From contig SSTB01000029.1 in NCBI GenBank assembly GCA_009469665.1, positions 1 through 12,235 on the forward strand: 12,235 nucleotides of DNA, read 5' to 3'. This stretch comes from Azonexaceae bacterium. GTDB lineage: Bacteria > Pseudomonadota > Gammaproteobacteria > Burkholderiales > Rhodocyclaceae. Position numbers and translations under genes: made by a program. Shown one piece after another: positions 6,444 through 12,235 of the stretch (position 1 is the stretch's first letter; every line of letters begins with the position of its first letter). The notes below the pieces were generated by a model. It was not told where the DNA came from and did not search any database. It saw nothing but the letters and a program-made list of their open reading frames with translations.

Positions 6444-7822
6444 AGCCCGCCACCCAGGCTGCCGGTCACATCCTGGTGGTCGATGACGACGAAGACCTGT
6501 TGCGCCTCCTCTCCCTGCGGCTGGGAGCGCGGGGTTTCCGGGTTTCCACCGCCAAATCAGCCGAGGAAGGGCTTTCCCGCATCGCGGTGGAGCCGCCCGG
6601 GCTGGTGGTCAGCGATGTTCGCCTGCCGGGACGTGACGGCCTGGCACTGTTCGAGGAACTGCGGGTCAGCCATCCCACGCTCCCGGTCATTCTCCTCACC
6701 GCCCACGGAACAATACCCGATGCGGTGGAAGCCACCTCCCGCGGAGTGTTCGGCTATCTCACCAAGCCCTTCGACAGCCAGATTCTCCTGGAAAAGATCG
6801 ATCAGGCCCTGCGGCTCGCCACTGCGGGGGCTCAGGGGCCCGAGGGCGACGCCTGGCGGGCGGGGATCGTCTACCGCAGCAGCCGCATGGCCGAAGTCAT
6901 GCAGGAAGCCCGGGCCGTGGCAGCGTCCGAGGCCAGCGTCCTCATCCGGGGGGACAGCGGTACCGGCAAGGAAGTTCTCGCCCGAGCACTCCACCGGGCA
7001 AGTCCCCGAGCCGGCGCTCCCTTCGTGGCCATCAACTGCGGCGCAATTCCCGAGCAGTTGCTGGAATCCGAACTCTTCGGCCACGTCCGCGGGGCCTTCA
7101 CGGGGGCCGGAACGGCCCGGGTCGGCCTCTTTCAGGCCGCCGACGGGGGAACACTCTTCCTGGACGAAATCGGCGACATGCCTCTCGCCCTCCAGGTAAA
7201 GCTCTTGCGCGTGCTGCAAGAGCGGGCGGTCCGTCCGGTGGGTTCCAACCAGGCGGAACCGGTCAATGTGCGCGTCCTCTCGGCGACCCACCGCGATCTG
7301 GAGGCGGCCCTGGCCGAGGGTAGCTTTCGCGAAGACCTCTACTACCGCCTGGACGTGGTGACTCTCACCCTGCCACGCCTCGACGAGCGGCGGGAGGACA
7401 TTCCGCTTTTGGCTGCCCATTTCGTGCGCCAGATCGCGGCCAAGTACGGCAAGTCCCTGGTGGGCATCGCCCCCGAAGGGCTGTCCATGCTCGCTTCAGC
7501 GCCCTGGCCGGGCAACGTACGCCAGCTCTACAACGTGGTGGAGCAGTGTTGCGCCCTGGCGGCCACGCCGCTCATCCCTTCCGCCCTGGTGCAACGCGCC
7601 CTGCGGTTGCCGGCCGTGGAGCCCCTGTCCTACGCCGACGCCAAGCTCCGCTTCGAACGCGACTATCTGGTGCAACTCCTCAAGCTGACGGACGGCAACG
7701 TGGCCGACGCGGCGCGCATCGCCGACCGCAACCGTACCGAGTTCTATCGCCTGCTGCAAAGGCACGACCTGGCGCCGGCCATGTTCCGGGCCGACGGCGC
7801 GGAAGGCGCAGGAGGCAGTTGA
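6440..7822 (+). CDS. glrR: Sigma-54 response regulator GlrR/QseF-type
   Basis: A 460-residue NtrC-family activator. The receiver domain (about 10-125) has the acidic pocket DDDED (15-19), phosphoacceptor Asp59 (VVSDVRLPGRDG), conserved T87 and K109. The AAA+ domain (about 143-370) has Walker A GDSGTGKE (171-178), the sigma-54 contact loop GAFTGA (218-223), Walker B GGTLFLDEIG (236-245) and the arginine-finger region REDLYYRLDV (297-306). The C-terminal Fis-type helix-turn-helix (418-442, GNVADAARIADRNRTEFYRLLQRH) is nearly the recognition region of E. coli GlrR (GRNRTEFYKLL), which suggests conserved DNA specificity. This is why the TGTC-N10-GACA-like sites at 4256-4273 and 4322-4339 are attributed to it. 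The start ATG at 6440 overlaps the qseG stop. All motifs needed to activate sigma-54 polymerase are intact. Confidence 0.93.
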   Translation: MKPATQAAGHILVVDDDEDLLRLLSLRLGARGFRVSTAKSAEEGLSRIAVEPPGLVVSDVRLPGRDGLALFEELRVSHPTLPVILLTAHGTIPDAVEATSRGVFGYLTKPFDSQILLEKIDQALRLATAGAQGPEGDAWRAGIVYRSSRMAEVMQEARAVAASEASVLIRGDSGTGKEVLARALHRASPRAGAPFVAINCGAIPEQLLESELFGHVRGAFTGAGTARVGLFQAADGGTLFLDEIGDMPLALQVKLLRVLQERAVRPVGSNQAEPVNVRVLSATHRDLEAALAEGSFREDLYYRLDVVTLTLPRLDERREDIPLLAAHFVRQIAAKYGKSLVGIAPEGLSMLASAPWPGNVRQLYNVVEQCCALAATPLIPSALVQRALRLPAVEPLSYADAKLRFERDYLVQLLKLTDGNVADAARIADRNRTEFYRLLQRHDLAPAMFRADGAEGAGGS

Positions 7823-7843
7823 GTTTCGGCCCCTCGCTGCCGT

Positions 7844-7861
7844 TTGCCCGCCGGCGGGCAA
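7844..7861. terminator. GC-rich perfect palindrome between convergent genes
   Basis: TTGCCCGCC is followed immediately by its reverse complement GGCGGGCAA. It sits 21 bases after the glrR stop and 11 bases after the end of the converging lipoyl-domain gene. There is no T-run on either strand, so it is at best a weak bidirectional terminator or an RNA 3'-end stabiliser. Confidence 0.35.
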
Positions 7862-7872
7862 GGGTCGGGAGC

Positions 7873-8139
7873 TTAGTCCCGCTCCAGGGTGATGAGCAGG
7901 GCGCCCTCGTCGACGCTGTCGCCCGCCTCGACATGGACGGCGACGACGGTCCCGGCCCAGGGCGTGGGGATGTCGAGGGAAACTTTGCCGGTCTCCAAGG
8001 TCAGGATGTTGTCGTCCCGCTCGAGATGTTCGCCCGGATGCACCAGGACTTCCAGGATGAAGACGTTTCCGTTGGCGCAATTGCCGCAGGATTCCCAGCA
8101 TTCGGGATACTTGGGCATGCGGACATTGGCGGTGGTCAT
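7873..8139 (-). CDS. Stand-alone lipoyl/biotinyl-carrier domain protein with CxxxCxxC insert
   Basis: 88 residues, a single biotinyl/lipoyl attachment fold with no enzyme attached. After VRMPKYP (6-12) comes an insert with C14-x3-C18-x2-C21 (ECWESCGNCANG), then the usual EVLVHPGEHLERDDNILTLETGKVSLDIPTPWAGTVVAVHVEAGDSVDEGALLITL. Lys52 in ETGKVSLDIP sits at the hairpin where E2 proteins carry lipoyl-lysine in ETDKA; here Asp is replaced by Gly. The MPK opening and the acidic E..L..ETgK hairpin favour lipoylation over biotinylation (biotin domains have MKM). The ATG at 8139 is used because the longer frame would overlap tRNA-Arg; the Shine-Dalgarno is poor. No pyruvate or 2-oxoacid dehydrogenase genes are nearby, so the partner enzyme is unknown. 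The three cysteines could hold metal or a redox bridge. Confidence 0.8.
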   Translation of the reverse strand: MTTANVRMPKYPECWESCGNCANGNVFILEVLVHPGEHLERDDNILTLETGKVSLDIPTPWAGTVVAVHVEAGDSVDEGALLITLERD

Positions 8140-8166
8140 GACGGCAGGCTGTTTGGGCGGCCAGGC

Positions 8167-8194
8167 TTGCAATTCGGGCGCTGTACCGTATAAT
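8167..8194 (+). promoter_or_regulatory. Sigma-70 promoter of tRNA-Arg with a stringent-type discriminator
   Basis: TTGCAA (8167-8172) and a perfect TATAAT (8189-8194) are separated by 16 bp. The bases after the -10 box (GCGCGGC) are a GC-rich discriminator typical of stable-RNA promoters under ppGpp control. The start of transcription would be near 8201, ten bases before the mature tRNA 5' end. Confidence 0.82.
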
Positions 8195-8210
8195 GCGCGG
8201 CTCACGAAAC

Positions 8211-8287
8211 GCGCCCGTAGCTCATCTGGATAGAGTACTTGGCTACGAACCAAGGGGTAGGGAGTTCGAATCTCTCCGGGCGCGCCA
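8211..8287 (+). tRNA. tRNA-Arg (anticodon ACG)
   Basis: 77 nt that fold as a complete cloverleaf. The acceptor arm GCGCCCG (8211-8217) pairs with CGGGCGC (8277-8283); discriminator G8284 and an encoded CCA (8285-8287). D-stem GCTC pairs with GAGT (one G-T pair). Anticodon stem CTTGG/CCAAG encloses loop CTACGAA with anticodon ACG at 8245-8247, normally edited to ICG to read CGU, CGC and CGA. Variable loop is five bases, and the T-arm GGGAG-TTCGAAT-CTCTC is intact. It has its own promoter and terminator, so it is transcribed alone. Confidence 0.97.
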
Positions 8288-8294
8288 GAATATC

Positions 8295-8332
8295 ACGGGC
8301 TGAACCGATTCCGGTTCGGCCCGTTTCGTTTT
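8295..8332 (+). terminator. Rho-independent terminator of tRNA-Arg
   Basis: A 13-bp stem, ACGGGCTGAACCG (8295-8307) against CGGTTCGGCCCGT (8312-8324) with one T-G pair and the loop ATTC, is followed by TTCGTTTT. It begins eight bases after the tRNA CCA end. Confidence 0.88.
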
Positions 8333-8454
8333 GGGGCGGTCGAAGCCCGCGGCACGGCACCCCATAAGCAGGCTTCAGACGTAAGATTCGCTCCGAACCT
8401 TCCGCTTCCCTCGCCGCCTCCCCTCTTCTCTCTGCTGCCTGACTCCGCGCCGCC

Positions 8455-9771
8455 ATGAGCGACCTGTTTTCCCTGCCCCCGGACGGCCCAGGCGCCACCG
8501 CGCCCCTGGCCGAGCGCCTGCGTCCAAGCAATCCGGACGATGTGGTCGGCCAAAGCCATCTCCTGGGGCCCGGCATGCCGCTGCGCCTCCTCTTCGATTC
8601 GGGGCAGCCCCACTCCCTCATCCTGTGGGGGCCACCGGGAGTCGGGAAGACGACGCTGGCGCGGCTCATGGCCCAAGCGTTCGATTGCGATTTCATCGCC
8701 CTCTCGGCTGTGCTCGCCGGCGTCAAGGATATCCGCGAAGCCCTCCTGCGGGCCGAGGATAACCGGGGTCGCGGAAGGCGCACCCTCCTCTTCGTCGATG
8801 AATGCCATCGCTTCAACAAGGCGCAGCAGGACGCCTTTCTGCCCTTCGTCGAATCCGGTCTGGTGACCTTCATCGGTGCCACCACCGAGAATCCCTCCTT
8901 CGAGGTGAATTCGGCCTTGCTCTCCCGGGCGGCGGTCTATGTGCTGAAGCCCCTGGAGGAAGCAGAGATGAGCCAGCTCTTCGACCGGGCGTGGGCGACG
9001 GCCCTGGCGGATCTGGCCTTTGAGCCCGCCGCCCGGGACCGCCTGGTGGGTCTGGCCGACGGCGATGCGCGCCGGCTCCTGAACCTGCTGGAGCAGATGC
9101 GCACAGCGGCCCATACCGCTGGCGTCACGACGGTGGACGGCGCATTCGTCGAGGCGGCGGTCGCCCAGAACCTGCGCCGCTTCGACAAGGGGGGCGATGC
9201 CTTCTACGACCAGATTTCGGCGCTCCACAAGTCGGTCCGGGGCTCCAATCCGGACGCTTCCCTCTACTGGCTGACCCGCATGCTGGACGGCGGCGCCGAC
9301 CCGCGCTATCTGGCGAGGCGCATCGTGCGCATGGCCTGGGAGGATGTTGGCCTGGCCGATCCCCGCGCCGCCCGCATGGCTCTGGACGCTGCCGAAACCT
9401 ACGAGCGACTCGGCTCGCCGGAGGGCGAACTGGCCCTGGCCCAGGCAGTGCTCTACCTGGCCGTGGCGCCCAAATCCAATGCCGGCTACAACGCCTGGAA
9501 CGCCGCCCGCGCCTTCGTCGGCAAGGACGCCTCGCGGCCGGTCCCGGTGCATCTGCGCAACGCGCCGACCAAGCTGATGAAGGAACTGGGCTACGGCAAG
9601 GCCTATCGCTATGCCCACGACGAGCCGGAGGCCTACGCCGCCGGCGAGGATTACTTTCCGGAGAACATGCCCGCCGTTTCCTGGTACGAGCCGACGGAGC
9701 GGGGCCTGGAAGGCAAGATTGGAGAAAAGCTCGCCCACCTGCGGGAACTGGACCGCAAGGCCAGGAAATAA
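8455..9771 (+). CDS. rarA: Replication-associated recombination protein A (RarA/MgsA AAA+ ATPase)
   Basis: A 438-residue, cytoplasmic clamp-loader-like ATPase (also called MgsA, homologue of eukaryotic WRNIP1) that acts at stalled replication forks with SSB. N-terminal PLAERLRPSNPDDVVGQSHLLG is the usual RarA opening. AAA+ motifs: Walker A GPPGVGKT (59-66), Walker B LLFVDECHRFNKAQQD (111-126, Cys where E. coli has Val), sensor 1 GATTENPSFEVNSALLSR (141-158) with the arginine finger in LLSR. The C-terminal tetramerisation region keeps FYDQISALHKSVRGSNPDASLYWL and YLARRIVRMAWEDVGLADPRA. Length matches the family (about 440). The ATG at 8455 fits the conserved N-terminus although no Shine-Dalgarno is seen. 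The stop shares one base with the next start (TAATG). The lolA and serS neighbours common in proteobacteria are absent on both sides. Confidence 0.95.
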   Translation: MSDLFSLPPDGPGATAPLAERLRPSNPDDVVGQSHLLGPGMPLRLLFDSGQPHSLILWGPPGVGKTTLARLMAQAFDCDFIALSAVLAGVKDIREALLRAEDNRGRGRRTLLFVDECHRFNKAQQDAFLPFVESGLVTFIGATTENPSFEVNSALLSRAAVYVLKPLEEAEMSQLFDRAWATALADLAFEPAARDRLVGLADGDARRLLNLLEQMRTAAHTAGVTTVDGAFVEAAVAQNLRRFDKGGDAFYDQISALHKSVRGSNPDASLYWLTRMLDGGADPRYLARRIVRMAWEDVGLADPRAARMALDAAETYERLGSPEGELALAQAVLYLAVAPKSNAGYNAWNAARAFVGKDASRPVPVHLRNAPTKLMKELGYGKAYRYAHDEPEAYAAGEDYFPENMPAVSWYEPTERGLEGKIGEKLAHLRELDRKARK

Positions 9772-10364
9772 TGGATCTCGTTCAGACCGTCGCCCTGTCC
9801 GCCGGCCTCGCCTGGGCCAGCGGGTTGCGGCTGTACCTGGTTGTCTTCTTGGCCGGCGTGCTGGCCCATTTCGGCTACCTCCACCTCCCCGACACCCTGC
9901 GGGTGTTGCAGCACCCGGCGGTGATCGCCGCCGCCGGCCTCATGGCCCTGGCCGAGGCGGCGGCCGACAAGATACCTGCCTTCGATTCCCTGTGGGACAG
10001 CATCCAGACCTTCATCCGCATCCCTGCTGGCGCCTTGCTTGCAGCCCTGGCCCTGGGAAACGCCGATCCCGCCTGGGTGGCGGCGGCGGGGCTGATTGGC
10101 GGCACCATCACCGCCGGAACTCACTTCGCCAAGGCGGGCAGCCGCTTGGCCATCAACGCCTCGCCGGAGCCCTTCAGCAACTGGCTGGCATCCTTCGGCG
10201 AGGAGGGCCTGGTACTGGGCGGTATGTGGGCGCTGCTCGCCTCGCCGGGGCTATTCTTGGGGCTGCTCGCCCTGTTTCTTCTCCTGGCAGTCTGGCTGCT
10301 TTACAGACTGGGCCGCGGCGTGCGGCGTCTGTTCGGCTCAAGAAATTCCGAAACATCTCGTTAA
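9771..10364 (+). CDS. DUF4126 family integral membrane protein
   Basis: 197 residues, strongly hydrophobic, with about five predicted membrane segments: roughly 5-35, 48-66, 84-98, 102-118 and 148-177. Between them are the signature segments AEAAADKIPAFDSLWDSIQTF (about 61-81) and GTHFAKAGSRLAINASPEPFSN (116-137) that I recognise as DUF4126. Its function is unknown. The C-terminus is short and basic (RLGRGVRRLFGSRN), expected on the cytoplasmic side. The ATG at 9771 overlaps the rarA stop by one base, so it is translated by coupling to rarA; a link with replication stress cannot be concluded from that alone. No other start is better placed. Confidence 0.85.
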   Translation: MDLVQTVALSAGLAWASGLRLYLVVFLAGVLAHFGYLHLPDTLRVLQHPAVIAAAGLMALAEAAADKIPAFDSLWDSIQTFIRIPAGALLAALALGNADPAWVAAAGLIGGTITAGTHFAKAGSRLAINASPEPFSNWLASFGEEGLVLGGMWALLASPGLFLGLLALFLLLAVWLLYRLGRGVRRLFGSRNSETSR

Positions 10365-10369
10365 AGTCG

Positions 10370-10401
10370 GTGTCACGGGCGTCACCGGCCGTGACGGACA
10401 C
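10370..10401. repeat. Inverted repeat in the rarA/DUF4126 downstream region
   Basis: GTCACGG (10372-10378) and CCGTGAC (10389-10395) form a perfect 7-bp inverted repeat with a 10-base spacer; outer GTGTC and GACAC (10370-10374, 10397-10401) are also complementary but offset by one base, so the two pairings compete. It begins five bases after the DUF4126 stop. It may be a T-less terminator of that operon or an operator for the small gene downstream. Confidence 0.35.
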
Positions 10402-10433
10402 GGGCTCCGCTCTCCTCCACAATGCATCGCACG

Positions 10434-10451
10434 CCGGGAGCGGGTTCCCGG
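10434..10451 (+). repeat. Short hairpin in the leader of the 57-residue peptide gene
   Basis: CCGGGA (10434-10439) and TCCCGG (10446-10451) form a perfect 6-bp stem around a 6-base loop. It ends 13 bases before the AAGGAG ribosome binding site (10465-10470), so it would be in the untranslated leader. No T-run follows. Confidence 0.35.
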
Positions 10452-10476
10452 TAGTTCAGCGCACAAGGAGATCGAC

Positions 10477-10650
10477 ATGAAAAGCAGCCCAGCCAAGACC
10501 CAGTCCCCCAGCATCGCCCGTCCCATCGCCCATCTGCTTTCCGGAACCAGGAGTGCCGCAGCTTCCATCCCGGCTGGCGCCACCCTGCCCAAGCCCGATA
10601 CCTCGGTGAGTCGAGAAGTGGCGAGCGTAGCGGTGACCGGCTACAACTGA
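10477..10650 (+). CDS. Orphan small protein of 57 residues, unknown function
   Basis: ATG at 10477 preceded by AAGGAG with six bases spacing, the best ribosome binding site in this part of the window, and a TGA at 10648-10650. The product MKSSPAKTQSPSIARPIAHL...ends KPDTSVSREVASVAVTGYN. It is rich in Ser, Ala and Pro, contains no Cys or Trp, has a net basic N-terminus and no signal peptide or membrane helix. I do not recognise a family. The strong Shine-Dalgarno and two hairpins just upstream argue that it is expressed; the absence of similarity that I can recall argues caution. It converges on nosR. It is not a PqqA-like precursor (no Glu-x3-Tyr). Confidence 0.5.
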   Translation: MKSSPAKTQSPSIARPIAHLLSGTRSAAASIPAGATLPKPDTSVSREVASVAVTGYN

Positions 10651-10660
10651 GCCCTTGGCG

Positions 10661-10681
10661 CGAGGTCACCCCTCGACCTCG
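10661..10681. terminator. Hairpin between the convergent small gene and nosR
   Basis: CGAGGTC (10661-10667) pairs perfectly with GACCTCG (10675-10681) around a 7-base loop. A second GC stem, GGGCCG/CGGCCC, lies at about 10693-10711, next to the nosR stop. Neither has a T-run, so these are candidate bidirectional or Rho-assisted ends rather than canonical terminators. Confidence 0.4.
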
Positions 10682-10713
10682 CCGCGTTCCGGGGCCGTCG
10701 TCGCCGCGGCCCG

Positions 10714-12235
10714 TCAGGCCTTGGCTGCTGCAGGAGCTTCGTTTTCGCCCAGCATCACGCCTTTGGGCGTGAGAATCTTGCCCTTCTTTTCGTAGAGCAG
10801 GATAGGCGCGCAGCGTTGCGGGTCGTGATAGATGCCGACGCAGTCCAGGCACTGGAAGCAGGCGTCGTAGCGGATTTCCCCGCTGGGTTCGATGGCGTCG
10901 TAGGCGCACTTGGCCTTGCAACTCTGGCAAGGCTTGCCGCATTCCGCCCGGCGCGTGAGCCAATTAAACACCCGCAGCCTCCCGCCCAGGGACATGACGC
11001 CGCCCAGGGGGCAGAGGAAACGGCAGAACGCCTTGTAGTAGAAGGCTCCGGCCAGTAGGAGGGCGACGGCGTAGGCGACGAAGGGCCAACTGCGGTCGAA
11101 ACCGACGGTAATGGCGGTCTTGAAGGGTTCCACCTCGTTCAGGCTCTCGCCCTGGCGGGGAAGAAAGAAGGCGGCGCCCACCAGGACGGCCAGCACGACA
11201 TAGCGCCCCCATTCCAGGCGCTTGGCCACGGCCATGGGGATGCGCAGCTTCGGCAGCCGCAGCTTCCTTGCCATGGTGCCGACGAATTCCTGCAGGGCGC
11301 CGAAGGGGCACAGCCAGCCGCAGAAGGTGCCACGGCCCCAGACGAAGAAGGTGAGCAATGTGAAAGCGATGAGCAGCAGCGAAATCGGGTCGTATAAATA
11401 GCTGCTCAGCCCCTGGCCGGCCTTGAGGGACTTGATGGCCCCCGTCACTTGGACGATGGAGAGCTGTCCCTGGGCGTACCAGCCGATCCAGACCAGGGTG
11501 AAGGCCAGGAAGCCGAGGCGGAAGACGCGCAGCCGGCGGGCGTCGATGGAAATCCAGCGGGGCCGGGCGAGGACCACGGCGAGGAGTGCAAGGGCGGTGC
11601 CCAGGATGACCAGGTCGGCGGCCCGGCCCTTCCAGGCCAGCAGCCACTCCGGCGGCGGTTCCGGCGGGTAGACGAAGAGGCCGGCCGGCGGCGCGTATTT
11701 CAGGGTCACCGGTTTGTGGGTGAGGAGGGGCAGGATCATGCCCTTGGCGCGGGTGATGGTGACGGTGAGGTCCAGGCTGCGGGCCGGGTCGAGGCCGGCT
11801 TCGAGATAGACGCCGAAGAGCCGCGAGACGTTGAGTTCCGGCGGGCCGGCGATGCCCTTGGGCTCGAAGCCCTGGTCCCGCAATTCGTAGAAGAGGTCGT
11901 CCTGGGTCATGGCCATGCGGGTGGACTGGCCCCCCGGCACGAAGCTGTCGTCCACGATGGGGTAGCGCCCCGCCGAGCCGATCCACCACAGGTGGCGGTT
12001 GTCGAAATTGCGCTCCATGGCCACCTTGTATTGGGCGTCACCGAGGATGGCGCGGCCGATGGTGGGGGCGTTGAGGTAGGCGATGTAGAGGTCTAGGAAA
12101 ACGTCGTCGGGATGGGCCAGGGCCTCCTCATCCACCCCGGCGCCGTCGCTGCCGGCAAAGAGCTTTTCCACCTCGGCGTTGCTTAGGCGCAGGCGCCCCA
12201 CCATGCCGTTCTTGAGCATCTGCTCGAAGGCCACC
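10714..12235 (-). CDS. nosR: NosR, membrane iron-sulfur flavoprotein of nitrous oxide respiration (C-terminal 506 residues)
   Basis: The open frame runs off the window, so about the first 200 residues (signal and most of the FMN-binding domain) are missing. The visible part, numbered from the edge, has periplasmic sequence (1-203, ending in a Pro-rich stretch before TM1), then about five or six membrane helices from residue 204. It carries two CxxxCP elements, FCGWLCPFGALQE (304-316) and FCRFLCPLGGVM (403-414), and a C-terminal ferredoxin-like module with eight cysteines in CGKPCQSCKAKC...CFQCLDC (432-465) followed by RC (475). This arrangement is that of NosR, which feeds electrons to N2O reductase and is needed for its maturation and activity; NirI is the closest alternative. 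The stop is at 10714-10716. The next gene downstream is convergent, so nosZ does not follow nosR here. Confidence 0.9.
   Translation of the reverse strand, partial: VAFEQMLKNGMVGRLRLSNAEVEKLFAGSDGAGVDEEALAHPDDVFLDLYIAYLNAPTIGRAILGDAQYKVAMERNFDNRHLWWIGSAGRYPIVDDSFVPGGQSTRMAMTQDDLFYELRDQGFEPKGIAGPPELNVSRLFGVYLEAGLDPARSLDLTVTITRAKGMILPLLTHKPVTLKYAPPAGLFVYPPEPPPEWLLAWKGRAADLVILGTALALLAVVLARPRWISIDARRLRVFRLGFLAFTLVWIGWYAQGQLSIVQVTGAIKSLKAGQGLSSYLYDPISLLLIAFTLLTFFVWGRGTFCGWLCPFGALQEFVGTMARKLRLPKLRIPMAVAKRLEWGRYVVLAVLVGAAFFLPRQGESLNEVEPFKTAITVGFDRSWPFVAYAVALLLAGAFYYKAFCRFLCPLGGVMSLGGRLRVFNWLTRRAECGKPCQSCKAKCAYDAIEPSGEIRYDACFQCLDCVGIYHDPQRCAPILLYEKKGKILTPKGVMLGENEAPAAAKA

Noticed and set aside
7873..8253. 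Longer version of the lipoyl-domain protein starting at 8253
   Set aside because: It would cover the tRNA-Arg gene and its promoter; the fold starts right after the internal ATG at 8139.
8211..8332. tRNA-Arg 3' end as an integration site for a mobile element
   Set aside because: No duplicated tRNA end, integrase or foreign-looking genes are seen next to it; rarA follows directly.
8293..9738. 481-codon open frame on the minus strand opposite rarA
   Set aside because: Antisense shadow of rarA with no recognisable domain; it also runs into the tRNA terminator.

Overview
The window looks like chromosomal DNA of a high-GC betaproteobacterium, most probably a Rhodocyclales-type organism (Azospira, Dechloromonas, Zoogloea or Thauera relatives). 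This is inferred from the combination of a PEP-CTERM surface protein, a NosR-type denitrification protein, an EttA with a typical proteobacterial sequence, a glrK-qseG-glrR locus and a CCA-encoding tRNA-Arg. No insertion sequences, phage genes or CRISPR arrays are visible; gene content and base use look native.

Layout. Positions 2-175 (+) hold the C-terminal end of an unrecognised Cys-rich protein, closed by a clean intrinsic terminator. A PEP-CTERM secreted protein (235-894, -) follows, preceded by a candidate sigma-54 promoter and an upstream inverted repeat. ettA (1090-2754, -) encodes a ribosome-associated ABC-F ATPase. Upstream of it is a two-gene minus-strand operon, 3' end first in window order: a FeeM-like acyltransferase (2873-3550) with its own terminator, translationally coupled (TGATG) behind a bactofilin (3550-4125).

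The gap 4126-4459 is the regulatory centre of the window. It separates the bactofilin operon from the divergent glrK-qseG-glrR operon (4460-7822, +; tightly overlapping genes for a histidine kinase, an outer-membrane lipoprotein and a sigma-54 enhancer-binding response regulator). It contains a near-perfect -24/-12 promoter reading towards the bactofilin gene, with two copies of a TGTC-N10-GACA-type palindrome (the binding motif reported for GlrR/QseF in enterobacteria) about 110 and 177 bp upstream of the predicted start of transcription. The parsimonious reading is that GlrR, encoded next door, activates the bactofilin/acyltransferase operon with RNA polymerase-sigma-54. This is the main hypothesis of this report.

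Downstream lie a stand-alone lipoyl-like domain protein with an unusual CxxxCxxC insert (7873-8139, -), tRNA-Arg(ACG) with a stringent-type promoter and a terminator (8211-8332, +), rarA (8455-9771, +) coupled to a DUF4126 membrane protein (9771-10364), an orphan 57-residue peptide gene (10477-10650, +), and, convergent with it, the C-terminal 506 residues of NosR (10714 to the window edge, -), which implies nitrous oxide respiration or an adjacent nos cluster.
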